Part shown: in pieces, positions 7,940-15,342 of the stretch
Position numbering within the stretch: the stretch's first letter is position 1
Layout: every line of letters starts with the position of its first letter
DNA from: Gammaproteobacteria bacterium
GTDB taxonomy: Bacteria > Pseudomonadota > Gammaproteobacteria > Pseudomonadales > Azotimanducaceae
Assembly (NCBI GenBank): GCA_030428905.1
Contig: JAUIED010000028.1
Location: 1-38,768 of the forward strand
Direction: 5' to 3'
Length of the DNA: 38,768 nucleotides
Translations under genes and position numbers: made by a program
Notes under the pieces: model-generated
Told to the model about the DNA's origin: nothing
Seen by the model: the letters and a program-made list of their open reading frames with translations, nothing else
Databases searched by the model: none

Positions 7940-8024
7940 GTTCCTGCTCCCAATGTTTAGAACCTCGTATTATCCGACACCGTACAGGCGGCGCCCACCG
8001 CCGAGGCTCCTGCTATGATGGGCC

Positions 8025-8951
8025 ATGCGTCAACTACCGAGCGGCTTCGCCATCGGCCATGCTGCCGATGAAGCATTGAACACCGGCGTCACCGTCGTTC
8101 TGCCTGCGCGCGAGGTGACTGCCGGCGTGCATGTGATGGGCGGCGCGCCGGGTACTCGGGAGACGGACCTGTTGAACCCATCACAGGCGGTATCCACTAT
8201 TGACGCGCTGGCGTTTGCCGGCGGTTCGGCCTTTGGGCTGGATGCGGCGAGCGGCGTGCAGGCCTGGTTGCGCGAACGCGGCCGGGGGTTCCCCGCAGAG
8301 CCATTTCGCATACCCATCGTACCGGCGGCGATCATCTTCGATCTGCGCGCCGGCCGCATGCACGATTGGCCGCTCTACCCGCCGTACCGGGAGCTGGCCT
8401 ACGCTGCCTGCGATGCAGCCGAGGCTGCACCTGCGCTTGGTGCTGTGGGTGCCGGCCTTGGAGCCACCACGGCAACTGGCCGCGGCGGTGTTGGCCTCGC
8501 GAGCGAGGTGCTTGATGACGGCAGCACCGTTTGCGCGCTGGCGGTATGCAATGCGGCGGGGTCGGCCTATGTTGCCGACACGGCACATTTCTGGGCTGCG
8601 CCGTTTGAGCATGATGGTGAGTTTGGCGGTCTGGGTGTTGCACACCCCTGGCCCGGCGACGCAACAACCGTACGCACCAAGGCAGGCTATGCGAAGGAGA
8701 ACACGACGCTCGTGGCAGTGCTCACCGATGCGACGTTGGATGGCGCCGCAGCGGAGCGCATCAGCGTGATGGCACACGATGGTTTTGCCCGCGCGCTGTA
8801 TCCGGTGCACACGCCAGCAGACGGTGACGTGGTTTTTACACTTGCCAGCAACCAACGCGCGGAGCCTGCAGATCTGCGCACCATCGGCGTCGCGGCTGCC
8901 AACTGTACTGCCCGCGCCATTGCGGTGGCGGTGTATGAGGGCAATCGATGA
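8025..8951 (+). CDS. P1 family peptidase (S58; DmpA/NylC-type N-terminal nucleophile hydrolase)
   Basis: 308 residues. The family self-cleaves to expose an N-terminal Ser or Thr nucleophile and hydrolyses N-terminal amino acids, beta-peptides or amide oligomers (DmpA, BapA, 6-aminohexanoate oligomer hydrolase NylC). Visible features are GFAIGHAAD at the N-terminus (relatives have VGHxTD), AFAGGSAFGLDAASGV near 67-82, a Gly-rich GAVGAGLGATTATGRGG, and the NTTLVAVLTDA block. Autocleavage is expected between Asn226 and Thr227, as in NylC, giving a free Thr. There is no signal peptide. The last four bases overlap the M20 peptidase start (ATGA), so two amide hydrolases are coupled. Other members act as L-aminopeptidase/D-esterase; the substrate here is unknown. 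Confidence 0.9.
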   Translation: MRQLPSGFAIGHAADEALNTGVTVVLPAREVTAGVHVMGGAPGTRETDLLNPSQAVSTIDALAFAGGSAFGLDAASGVQAWLRERGRGFPAEPFRIPIVPAAIIFDLRAGRMHDWPLYPPYRELAYAACDAAEAAPALGAVGAGLGATTATGRGGVGLASEVLDDGSTVCALAVCNAAGSAYVADTAHFWAAPFEHDGEFGGLGVAHPWPGDATTVRTKAGYAKENTTLVAVLTDATLDGAAAERISVMAHDGFARALYPVHTPADGDVVFTLASNQRAEPADLRTIGVAAANCTARAIAVAVYEGNR

Positions 8952-10219
8952 TGGATGCTCTGTTCGCGCGTATCGACAGCAAGCGCGAAGACGTGACAGC
9001 GCTCACTCAGGCGCTCGTTCGCATCCCGTCCATCAACCCGCCAGGTGCCCTCTACACGGACTGCGCCGAGCTGCTTGGCAGGCGTCTGCAAGCGCGGGGC
9101 TTCGAGGTCCGCTACGAACGCGCCAGGGGCGCGCCGGGCGACAGCGATCAGTTCCCCCGCACCAATGTCATCGCCCGAAGGGAAGGCCGTCGTGCAGGGC
9201 CTTGTGTGCACTTCAATGGCCACATCGATGTGGTAGAAGTCGGCAATGGCTGGACGGTGGATCCCTTCGCCGCGGAGATCATCGACGGCCGTATCTACGG
9301 GCGCGGCACCTGCGACATGAAGGGCGGCATCGCTGCCGCCGTCATCGCGGTGGAGTCGCTCCTCGAACTCGACCCGGACCTGCCAGGCGCCATCGAAATC
9401 AGCGGCACGGCCGACGAAGAATCCGGTGGCTACGGCGGCGTCGCCTATCTCTGCGAGCAGGGATATCTGCGCAAACCCCACGTCGACCATGTAATCATCC
9501 CCGAGCCCCTCAACAAGGACCGGGTCTGCCTCGGCCATCGAGGTGTGTGGTGGGCGCAGATCGAAACGTTCGGCCGCGTGGCGCACGGTTCCATGCCATT
9601 TCTCGGCGACTCGGCGATACGTCACATGAGCGAGGTGCTGCGCCGCTTCGAAGACGAGCTGTACCCGCTGCTCGCCACGAAGCGCACGGATATGCCGGTG
9701 GTACCTGAGGGTGCGCGGCAAAGCACCATGAACATCAACTCCCTGCATGGCGGTCAGTCCGAGGCATTCGACGGCCTGCCGGCGCCCATGGTGGCAGATT
9801 CCTGTCGTGCCATCATCGACCGACGCTTTCTCATCGAAGAGCCGCTGGAGCAGGTGAAGGATGAAGTGCGGGCGCTGCTGGAGCGCATCTCAGCGCAACG
9901 CACAGGCTTTCGCTATGCGCTCACCGATCTGTTTGAGGTACACCCGACGCTCACCGAGGCGTCGGCACCGGTAGTTACCGAGGTGAGCCGCGCGGTACAG
10001 GACGTGCTGGGCGTGACGGCACAGCACGTGGTGTCGCCGGGAACGTACGATCAGAAACATATCGACCGTATCGGCCGGCTGCAGGATTGCATTGCCTACG
10101 GGCCAGGGATACTCGATCTGGCCCATCAGGCTGATGAGTATGTGGCCGTTGACGATCTTGTGGATTCTGCCAAGGTGATGGCCCTGGCGGCTCTGCGGTT
10201 GCTGCGCGGACATGGCTGA
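8948..10219 (+). CDS. M20 family metallopeptidase (ArgE/DapE/ACY1-type deacylase)
   Basis: 423 residues, cytoplasmic. M20 enzymes use two zinc ions to cut amide bonds in small acyl- or peptidyl-amino acids. The expected ligands can be placed: His92 and the bridging Asp123 (GRGTCDMKGG), catalytic Asp94 (GHIDVV) and Glu157, metal ligand Glu158 (ADEESGG), an acidic ligand in IPEPLNK, and a C-terminal His in SPGTYDQKHID. The dimerisation domain spans about 190-310, marked by GHRGVWWAQIETFGRVAHGS. It starts inside the P1 peptidase stop (ATGA) and ends inside the next SDR gene (8-base overlap). This points to one tightly coupled operon handling amide-linked substrates. ArgE, DapE, succinyl-diaminopimelate desuccinylase or carboxypeptidase G2-like activity cannot be told apart. 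Confidence 0.92.
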   Translation: MMDALFARIDSKREDVTALTQALVRIPSINPPGALYTDCAELLGRRLQARGFEVRYERARGAPGDSDQFPRTNVIARREGRRAGPCVHFNGHIDVVEVGNGWTVDPFAAEIIDGRIYGRGTCDMKGGIAAAVIAVESLLELDPDLPGAIEISGTADEESGGYGGVAYLCEQGYLRKPHVDHVIIPEPLNKDRVCLGHRGVWWAQIETFGRVAHGSMPFLGDSAIRHMSEVLRRFEDELYPLLATKRTDMPVVPEGARQSTMNINSLHGGQSEAFDGLPAPMVADSCRAIIDRRFLIEEPLEQVKDEVRALLERISAQRTGFRYALTDLFEVHPTLTEASAPVVTEVSRAVQDVLGVTAQHVVSPGTYDQKHIDRIGRLQDCIAYGPGILDLAHQADEYVAVDDLVDSAKVMALAALRLLRGHG

Positions 10220-10946
10220 CCGTCTGGCGGGCAAACGCGCCATCATCACCGGCGGCGCATCCGGTTTCGGTGCTGGTATCGCGGAGAAATTCGTGCAGGA
10301 AGGTGCACGCGTGGTTATTGCCGACGTGGATGTCGACGGTGGCGAAAGATTGGCGCGTTCGCTTGGTTGCGCGTTCGAGCTTGCCGATGTGCGCAATCTG
10401 CAGACGTTCACGACGCTCGCGGATGCCTATCCGGATACGAACATCGTTGTCTCTAATGCCGGAGTGGGGCATTTACCGCAGGCTGCTGAGGATATCGACG
10501 AGGCGACCTTCGAGCGGGTGCTCGATGTCAACGTGCGGCCGTTCTATCACGCCGTGCGTGCCTTTGTTCCGGGCATGAAAGGCCGAGGTGGTGGCGTGTT
10601 CGTCAACATCGCCTCTACCGCCGGGGTCAGTCCACGCTCGGGTTTGAGCTGGTACAACGCGAGCAAAGGTTGGTTGATCACGGCCACCCGATCGCTGGCG
10701 GTGGAACTGGCACCTGCCGGTATCCGCGTAAATGCGGTTAATCCGGTAGCGGGTGACACGCCCATGCTCGCCACGTTCATGGGCGGTGATACGCCGGAGT
10801 TGCGGGCGAAGTTTCTTTCGACGATCCCACTTGGGCGTTTCAGCACGCCTGAAGATGTCGCCAACGCGGCCTGCTACCTGGCGAGCGACGAGGCTGCCAT
10901 GGTGACGGGGGTGGCGCTCGAGGTGGACGGCGGGCGGGTTATCTGA
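10212..10946 (+). CDS. Short-chain dehydrogenase/reductase (SDR)
   Basis: 244 residues, cytoplasmic. The cofactor motif is TGGASGFG at 13-20, with Phe in place of the usual Ile, and the NNAG motif reads SNAG (81-84). The catalytic residues Ser135, Tyr148 and Lys152 (YNASK) are intact, so it is probably active. IADVD after strand 2 suggests NAD(H). The end YLASDEAAMVTGVALEVDGG is classical. The start overlaps the M20 gene by 8 bases; the next gene's GTG immediately follows the stop. It is only moderately similar to the other SDR in this window, so a recent duplication is unlikely. The substrate is unknown; an alcohol or hydroxy acid produced by the preceding amide hydrolases is a reasonable guess. 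Confidence 0.92.
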   Translation: MADRLAGKRAIITGGASGFGAGIAEKFVQEGARVVIADVDVDGGERLARSLGCAFELADVRNLQTFTTLADAYPDTNIVVSNAGVGHLPQAAEDIDEATFERVLDVNVRPFYHAVRAFVPGMKGRGGGVFVNIASTAGVSPRSGLSWYNASKGWLITATRSLAVELAPAGIRVNAVNPVAGDTPMLATFMGGDTPELRAKFLSTIPLGRFSTPEDVANAACYLASDEAAMVTGVALEVDGGRVI

Positions 10947-11642
10947 GTGCTGCGGAGTACAGTCGCATTCGTCATCCTGCTGCTGGTGCTGGCCGTGCAC
11001 GCCTGGATGCTGTGGCCGTCGGCGCGTCCGGATTTTTCGGCCCTGCCGCCCGATGGCACACGGCAGTCGGAATTCGTTGCGCATCTGTGCCCTTTTATCG
11101 AGGCGGCGAACCAGGCGGTGCGAGGCGACCTGGCGCGGCTGGAAAATGCCGATGAGGAAACGCTGGTGCGTCTGGCGGAGGCGTACGGCCTCAGTACCGA
11201 CGTGCAGACCGACCTGCTGCGTGAGCGCCTGGCGTCGCGCGTAGGCGAGTTGCCACCGGCACTGGTGCTTGCGCAGGCGGCGCTGGAGTCCGGCTGGGGA
11301 ACCTCCCGGCTTGCGGTGGAAGCCAACAACCTGTTTGGGCGCCGCTGCTTTTATGCGGACGACTGCTACGAGGTAGAGACGCAAAGCGGTGCGCGGATTC
11401 GTTATCGGCGCTTCGAGCACTACGGCGAGGCAGTGGATCTCTACTTTGACGATCTCAACCGACTGCTGCCCTATCTGCCACTACGCCTGCGCCGGTTGCA
11501 GGCAGGGGGCGACCCGATGCGGCTGGCGGATGGTCTCGTCAACTACTCCACCCGTGCGCAGGCCTATGTCGCCGATGTGAAATACATCATGCGGGCCAAC
11601 AGTCTGGTAGGCGCCTGTGCTCGGCTGGCGGAGGCGGGCTGA
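10947..11642 (+). CDS. Membrane-anchored glucosaminidase-domain protein (Bax-like)
   Basis: 231 residues. The N-terminus has one hydrophobic segment (TVAFVILLLVLAVHAWML), an uncleaved anchor or signal peptide that places the domain in the periplasm. From about residue 95 the glucosaminidase fold is recognisable: LPPALVLAQAALESGWGTSRLA, with the catalytic Glu in the ALESGWG motif, then NNLFGRRCF, as in E. coli Bax and related N-acetylglucosaminidases of peptidoglycan. Two Cys (RRCFYADDCYE) may form a disulfide. The GTG start directly abuts the TGA of the SDR gene, so translation is likely coupled by reinitiation, although its role seems unrelated to its neighbours. Cell wall remodelling is the likely function. 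Confidence 0.85.
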   Translation: MLRSTVAFVILLLVLAVHAWMLWPSARPDFSALPPDGTRQSEFVAHLCPFIEAANQAVRGDLARLENADEETLVRLAEAYGLSTDVQTDLLRERLASRVGELPPALVLAQAALESGWGTSRLAVEANNLFGRRCFYADDCYEVETQSGARIRYRRFEHYGEAVDLYFDDLNRLLPYLPLRLRRLQAGGDPMRLADGLVNYSTRAQAYVADVKYIMRANSLVGACARLAEAG

Positions 11643-11685
11643 CAAACCCGGCTGGGGCTGGAATCGGTCCCCTTGCAGCAGCATG

Positions 11686-11701
11686 TATGATTGTTGACAA
11701 T
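11686..11701 (+). promoter_or_regulatory. Putative -10 box (TATGAT) and GntR operator before the amidohydrolase gene
   Basis: ATTGTTGACAAT at 11690-11701 is a near-palindrome of the TNGT..ACNA type bound by FadR/FCD-subfamily GntR regulators. The exact reverse complement, ATTGTCAACAAT, occurs at 13706-13717. It overlaps a -10-like TATGAT (11686-11691), so a bound repressor would block the promoter. It lies 32 bases before the amidohydrolase start. The regulator is probably the GntR protein encoded at 12646-13371. Confidence 0.55.
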
Positions 11702-11732
11702 TCAGGCTCGTGGAAAAGGAGCGGGCCTGAGT

Positions 11733-12638
11733 ATGCAGATCATCGATGCACACCATCACCTGTGGGATCTGGAAGCCAACGGCGAAGGCTACCCCTGGCT
11801 TGCTCCGGACGACCACGACCGGGGTTGGGGCGATACGTCGTCGCTGAAGAAAACCTACAGCGTTCCGGCATTGCTGGAGGATGCTCGGCGGGCTGGCGTG
11901 ACGCTCAAGAAATCCGTGCACATCCAGGCAAATTTCGATCCAACGAGGCCGGTGGATGAAACCCGCTGGCTGCAGGGGCTGGGCGATGCCCGGGGACATG
12001 AAGGCCTGCCCAGCGCCATCGTCGGTTTTGCCAACCTCGCTACCCCCGACGTGGAACGGGTGCTTGCAGCGCACGCGGAGTCATCGCGTTTCCGTGGCGT
12101 GCGCCAGGTGCTCAATCGTCATGAAAACCCCGTTCACAACCGGGCGCCGCGCGATTTCCTGGCGGATGCCGAGTGGCAGCAGGGCTTTGGCCTGCTGGCG
12201 AAGTATGGGCTCAGTTTCGATGCGCAGATCTACTACCCGCAGGCAGCGCAGCTTGTGGCGGTGGCACAGGCGCACCCGGACGTGCCGGTGGTAATCGATC
12301 ACACGCTACTGCCGCTCGAGCGGGAGGAGGCACACATTGCGGGCTGGCGGGCGGCTGTTGCGGCGCTTGCGGGATTGCCGCATGTGATGATGAAAATCAG
12401 TGGCTTCGGCATGGTGGAGCGCGACTGGACGGCTGAGTCGGTAGCGCCCTTCGTCTTGCACTGTATCGATTGCTATACGCCGGCGCGCATCATGTTTGGC
12501 TCCAACTTTCCGGTAGATAAGCTGATGGCTGACTACGAAAAAGTGTGGGCTGCGTACGCCGAAATCGTGCAGGGATTCAGCGCCGAGGAACGTGAGCAGA
12601 TGTTCGTCGGCAGCGCCGAACGCTTCTACCGGATCTGA
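11733..12638 (+). CDS. Amidohydrolase family protein (COG3618-type metal-dependent hydrolase)
   Basis: 301 residues from the ATG at 11733, preceded by AAAAGGAG. An earlier in-frame TTG at 11691 lies inside the putative operator and is unlikely. The protein starts MQIIDAHHHLWDLE, the metal-binding HxH of strand 1 in the Amidohydro_2 family. It continues with KKSVHIQANFDP, FRGVRQVLN, VVIDHTLLP (metal/catalytic His), VMMKISGFG and FGSNFPVDK, which is the GSDWP-like strand-8 position with Asn in place of Asp. Relatives include lactonases such as L-fuconolactonase and 2-pyrone-4,6-dicarboxylate hydrolase, so opening a lactone ring is a plausible role. The gene converges on gntR (7-base gap) and carries the GntR-type operator, so it probably belongs to the same pathway as the carboxyltransferase, ligase and permease. 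Confidence 0.88.
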   Translation: MQIIDAHHHLWDLEANGEGYPWLAPDDHDRGWGDTSSLKKTYSVPALLEDARRAGVTLKKSVHIQANFDPTRPVDETRWLQGLGDARGHEGLPSAIVGFANLATPDVERVLAAHAESSRFRGVRQVLNRHENPVHNRAPRDFLADAEWQQGFGLLAKYGLSFDAQIYYPQAAQLVAVAQAHPDVPVVIDHTLLPLEREEAHIAGWRAAVAALAGLPHVMMKISGFGMVERDWTAESVAPFVLHCIDCYTPARIMFGSNFPVDKLMADYEKVWAAYAEIVQGFSAEEREQMFVGSAERFYRI

Positions 12639-12645
12639 ACTTCGA

Positions 12646-13371
12646 TCAGCTCGTCTCGTTGAGTTGTTTGGCAGCCTCGGCGCCGGATTGACTGACGAGT
12701 GTGCGGGCAGCCTGCTCGGCGCCCTCGCTGTTGCGTGCTTCGATGTGTTTCACCATCGCGGTCCAGTTGGCCAGAGATTCCCTGCGCCGCCCAGGCTGCG
12801 CGAGGCCAAGCCGCGAATAGCGGATGGAGCGCAGAAACAGGTTGGACACCATGGAGCTTAGGCGCTCGATGCCGGCCGAGATGCAGATCATGTTGCCGAA
12901 TTCCAGCACCGCCAGCACGTAGTCTGCGCCGGCGCGCTCGTCTTTGCGTGAGGCGAGGTGTTTGAGGTCGGCGAGCCTCCGCCGCACCTCGATGAGCTCG
13001 TCATCCGTGCGGTTCTGTGCGAAGCGCCTGGCGCCGAGGCCGAACAGCACGGCGCGCAGCTCGAACAGGTCTGCCACCTCTTCGGCGCTAAGCTCGGTAA
13101 CCACGGCGCCTCGGCGAGGCAGATGCCGGATCAGGCCGGTGGCGTCGAGCATGCGCAGGGCATCGCGCACAGGGCCTCTGCTGACTTTGAACCGGCTGGC
13201 AATGCTCGCTTCCGTGATGCGTGTGAGTGGCGGGGTTTCGTCCTCGACGATCTCCACCGCAACTTGCAGTGCGATCTGTTCGGCTAGCGACAGGGTCTCG
13301 CCCAGGCGTTCGCCTTGCGGGCGGATCATGGCCAGCATGATGTTGCGCAGTGGCGAGGGGTTGAGCAGCAT
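12646..13371 (-). CDS. GntR family transcriptional regulator with FCD-like effector domain
   Basis: 241 residues. The N-terminal winged helix-turn-helix (about 25-90) has the GntR signature: LAEQIALQVAVEIV, ITEASIASRFKVSRGPVRDALRMLDATGLI, then a wing RRGAVV. The C-terminal all-helical part (about 95-235) starts VADLFELRAVLFGLGARRFA, typical of the FCD/FadR subfamily. These regulators usually repress catabolic operons and are released by a carboxylic acid effector. The start is uncertain: Met12 and Met15 are alternatives, since residues 1-14 look weakly conserved. It follows the biotin carrier gene by 52 bases on the same strand, so it is probably autoregulated from the divergent promoter at 13.7 kb. 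The candidate operator is the 12-mer at 11690 and 13706. Confidence 0.92.
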   Translation of the reverse strand: MLLNPSPLRNIMLAMIRPQGERLGETLSLAEQIALQVAVEIVEDETPPLTRITEASIASRFKVSRGPVRDALRMLDATGLIRHLPRRGAVVTELSAEEVADLFELRAVLFGLGARRFAQNRTDDELIEVRRRLADLKHLASRKDERAGADYVLAVLEFGNMICISAGIERLSSMVSNLFLRSIRYSRLGLAQPGRRRESLANWTAMVKHIEARNSEGAEQAARTLVSQSGAEAAKQLNETS

Positions 13372-13423
13372 CGGCGCACTATAGCGCGCGCGGCTTCGAA
13401 ACCCATCCCCGGCGCACGGGTAT

Positions 13424-13645
13424 TTAGCCGGTGATCGTCAAAAGCACCTGGTCTTCGCTTACCGGGTCGCCTTCCGCCACCTGAATTTCCCATACCTCGC
13501 CGGAAATCGGTGCTTCCACCGGAATCTCCATCTTCATCGATTCCAGGATGAGCAGTTGGTCGCCAGCCTGCACCTTGGCGCCCACCTCGGTCTCCACTTT
13601 CCACACGGTGCCCGACACTTCGGACAGCACTTCTTCCACGGCCAT
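13424..13645 (-). CDS. Biotin carboxyl carrier (biotinyl-domain) protein, 73 residues
   Basis: This is a free-standing biotinyl domain. The biotinylation motif ESMKMEI is intact with Lys38 as acceptor, and the hammerhead strands before (SGTVWKVETEVGAKVQAGDQ) and after (VEAPISGEVWEIQVAEGDPV) are complete. A lipoyl domain would not have the Met-Lys-Met triad. It would carry carboxybiotin to or from the carboxyltransferase encoded divergently at 13747. No Ala/Pro linker or biotin carboxylase domain is attached, and there is no biotin carboxylase gene in the window, so one must be supplied from elsewhere. GGGAGCC lies upstream of the ATG. gntR follows on the same strand. Confidence 0.92.
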   Translation of the reverse strand: MAVEEVLSEVSGTVWKVETEVGAKVQAGDQLLILESMKMEIPVEAPISGEVWEIQVAEGDPVSEDQVLLTITG

Positions 13646-13686
13646 GAGAGGCTCCCTGCGTTGTGTTTTTTCTATCTCAGGGTCAA

Positions 13687-13730
13687 TTTGACAATGGCTT
13701 TTTCGATTGTCAACAATAAGACAATAGTTG
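13687..13730. promoter_or_regulatory. Divergent promoter region with GntR-type operator
   Basis: The 101-base gap between the divergent biotin carrier and carboxyltransferase starts contains ATTGTCAACAAT (13706-13717), the exact reverse complement of the site before the amidohydrolase. Further half-sites are TTGACAAT (13688-13695) and ACAATAGTTG (13721-13730). A -35-like TTGACA (13688-13693) with an 18-base spacer to AACAAT gives a weak plus-strand promoter overlapped by the operator. The region is clearly AT-rich compared with its surroundings. Confidence 0.55.
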
Positions 13731-13746
13731 AAGGGTGGGTGGAAGC

Positions 13747-15303
13747 GTGAGTTGGCAGGAAGAAGTGGATGAAATCGCCCGTCGGCGCAGCCTGGCTGAA
13801 GCGCTTGGCGGTCCGGATGCGGTCGCCAGACAGCATGCCGCGGGGCGCCTTACGGTGCGCGAAAGGATCGACCGGCTGCTGGATGCCGGCAGCTTTCGGG
13901 AGCTCGGCGCGCTGTCCGGTAAGGCCGTGTACGATGCTGAGCACAATCTCGTATCGGTAACACCAGCCAATTCGGTCATCGGTACCGGCCGGGTGGACGG
14001 GCGCAAGATCTCCGTCAATGGCGACGACTGGACCATCCGCGGCGGTTCCTCGGAGGCGGCAATTGCCGAGAAGTGGATCTACGCAGAAACCTATGCGCTG
14101 GAGATGCAGGTACCCATCGTGCGTTTGGTGGAGAGTGCCGGCGGCAGCGTCAAGATCCTCGACCAGAACGCAACCGCAAAGCTGCCTTGTTATCCCACCT
14201 GGCTTGGTGCGCGCATGCTTGGAACGATTCCAGTGGTAGGCATTGCCCTCGGCCCCTGTGCCGGGCTCGGAGCCATCAAGGCTGCGGCTGCGCACTACTC
14301 CGTGATGGTCAAGAACACATCGCAAGTGTTCGCCGGTGGCCCACCCGTGGTGGAGCGTGGCATGGGGCTGAAGGTCGACAAGGAAGAGCTTGGCGGTTGG
14401 AAAGTGCATACGCGTGGCAGCGGTGTCATCGGTAACGCAGCGGACAGCGAGGAGCAGGCGTTTGAGATGGCGCGTCGGTTTCTTTCCTATCTCCCTGCCA
14501 ACGTGCACGAGATGCCGCCCGTCACGGACTGCGAGGATCCGTGCGACCGGCGAGAAGAAGAGCTTCTCGAGATCATCCCGCGAGACAAGCGCAAGGTGTA
14601 CAACTCCCGTCGCATCCTCGACCTGATATTCGATGCGGGTTCCGTGTTCGAGCTGAGCCCCGGCAACGGTCGTTCCATCGTCACCTGCTTTGCGCGGCTC
14701 GGCGGCAGGCCGGTTGGCGTCATCACCAGCGACCCCAAGCAGTACGGTGGCGGCATGACCCGCGCTTCAGCGGAGAAGATGGAAGGCTTCGTGGATCTGT
14801 GCGACACCTTTCATCTGCCCATCGTCCACCTGGTGGATCAGCCCGGAACCATTGTGGGCCCTGAGGCGGAGCGCACCGGTGCCGTAAAGGGTTCCGTGCG
14901 CGTCTGCTTTGCCATTGAGCAGTCACGTGTGCCGTTTTGTTCCGTCATTCTGCGCAGGTGCTACGGGCTTGCCGGCTCCACCTACAACCGGGTGCAGGGT
15001 TTGAATCTGGTCTATGCCTGGCCGTCCGGGCGGTGGGGCTCCATCCCGGTGGCTGGTGGAGCCGAGGCTGCGTTCAAGTCTGAGCTCGAAGCGCTCGAGC
15101 CGGAGGCACGCGCTCAGCGCCTGGCGGAAATCGAGGCGCATCTGTATCACATGGAGTCGCCGTTCCTCACGGCTGAGCGTTTTCGTATTCCCGACATCAT
15201 CGACCCCAGGGATACCCGGGCGCTTCTCAATGAGTGGCTCGACGATGCGTGGCGGCTGATACCGCAACAGCTGGGCCCGAAAGGGCGATCATTCCGCATG
15301 TAG
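13747..15303 (+). CDS. Acyl-CoA carboxylase carboxyltransferase subunit
   Basis: 518 residues from the GTG at 13747, preceded by GGGTGGAAG; the frame is open four codons further to a GTG at 13735. The protein fuses both crotonase-like carboxyltransferase halves, as in the beta subunits of propionyl-, geranyl- and methylcrotonyl-CoA carboxylases and in methylmalonyl-CoA decarboxylase. N-half marks are HAAGRLTVRERIDRLLD, VESAGGSVKILD, GIALGPCAGLGAIKAAAAHYSVMVK and VFAGGPPVVE. C-half marks are VGVITSDPKQYGGGMTRASAEKMEGFVDLCDTF (residues split across the fold), VDQPGTIVGPEAE, and the oxyanion-type Gly segment YGLAGSTYN. It should move a carboxyl group between carboxybiotin and an acyl-CoA. It leads a plus-strand operon with an acyl-CoA ligase and permease. 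Acyl-CoA specificity and direction are unknown. Confidence 0.9.
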   Translation: MSWQEEVDEIARRRSLAEALGGPDAVARQHAAGRLTVRERIDRLLDAGSFRELGALSGKAVYDAEHNLVSVTPANSVIGTGRVDGRKISVNGDDWTIRGGSSEAAIAEKWIYAETYALEMQVPIVRLVESAGGSVKILDQNATAKLPCYPTWLGARMLGTIPVVGIALGPCAGLGAIKAAAAHYSVMVKNTSQVFAGGPPVVERGMGLKVDKEELGGWKVHTRGSGVIGNAADSEEQAFEMARRFLSYLPANVHEMPPVTDCEDPCDRREEELLEIIPRDKRKVYNSRRILDLIFDAGSVFELSPGNGRSIVTCFARLGGRPVGVITSDPKQYGGGMTRASAEKMEGFVDLCDTFHLPIVHLVDQPGTIVGPEAERTGAVKGSVRVCFAIEQSRVPFCSVILRRCYGLAGSTYNRVQGLNLVYAWPSGRWGSIPVAGGAEAAFKSELEALEPEARAQRLAEIEAHLYHMESPFLTAERFRIPDIIDPRDTRALLNEWLDDAWRLIPQQLGPKGRSFRM

Positions 15304-15342
15304 GTAGCCGCCAGGGGGGGCGGCAATCTGAGGGTAACGGTC

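Noticed and set aside
8687-9748. 353-codon minus-strand open frame opposite the P1/M20 genes
   Set aside because: It shadows the conserved metal-binding region of the M20 peptidase; no family pattern or ribosome binding site is visible.
10473-11420. 315-codon minus-strand open frame opposite the SDR and glucosaminidase genes
   Set aside because: Its composition is Arg/Gln/His-rich with no domain, and the plus-strand genes under it show complete family motifs.
13672-14508. 278-codon minus-strand open frame over the GntR-site promoter and carboxyltransferase start
   Set aside because: It would run through the divergent promoter and opposite strongly conserved carboxyltransferase sequence.
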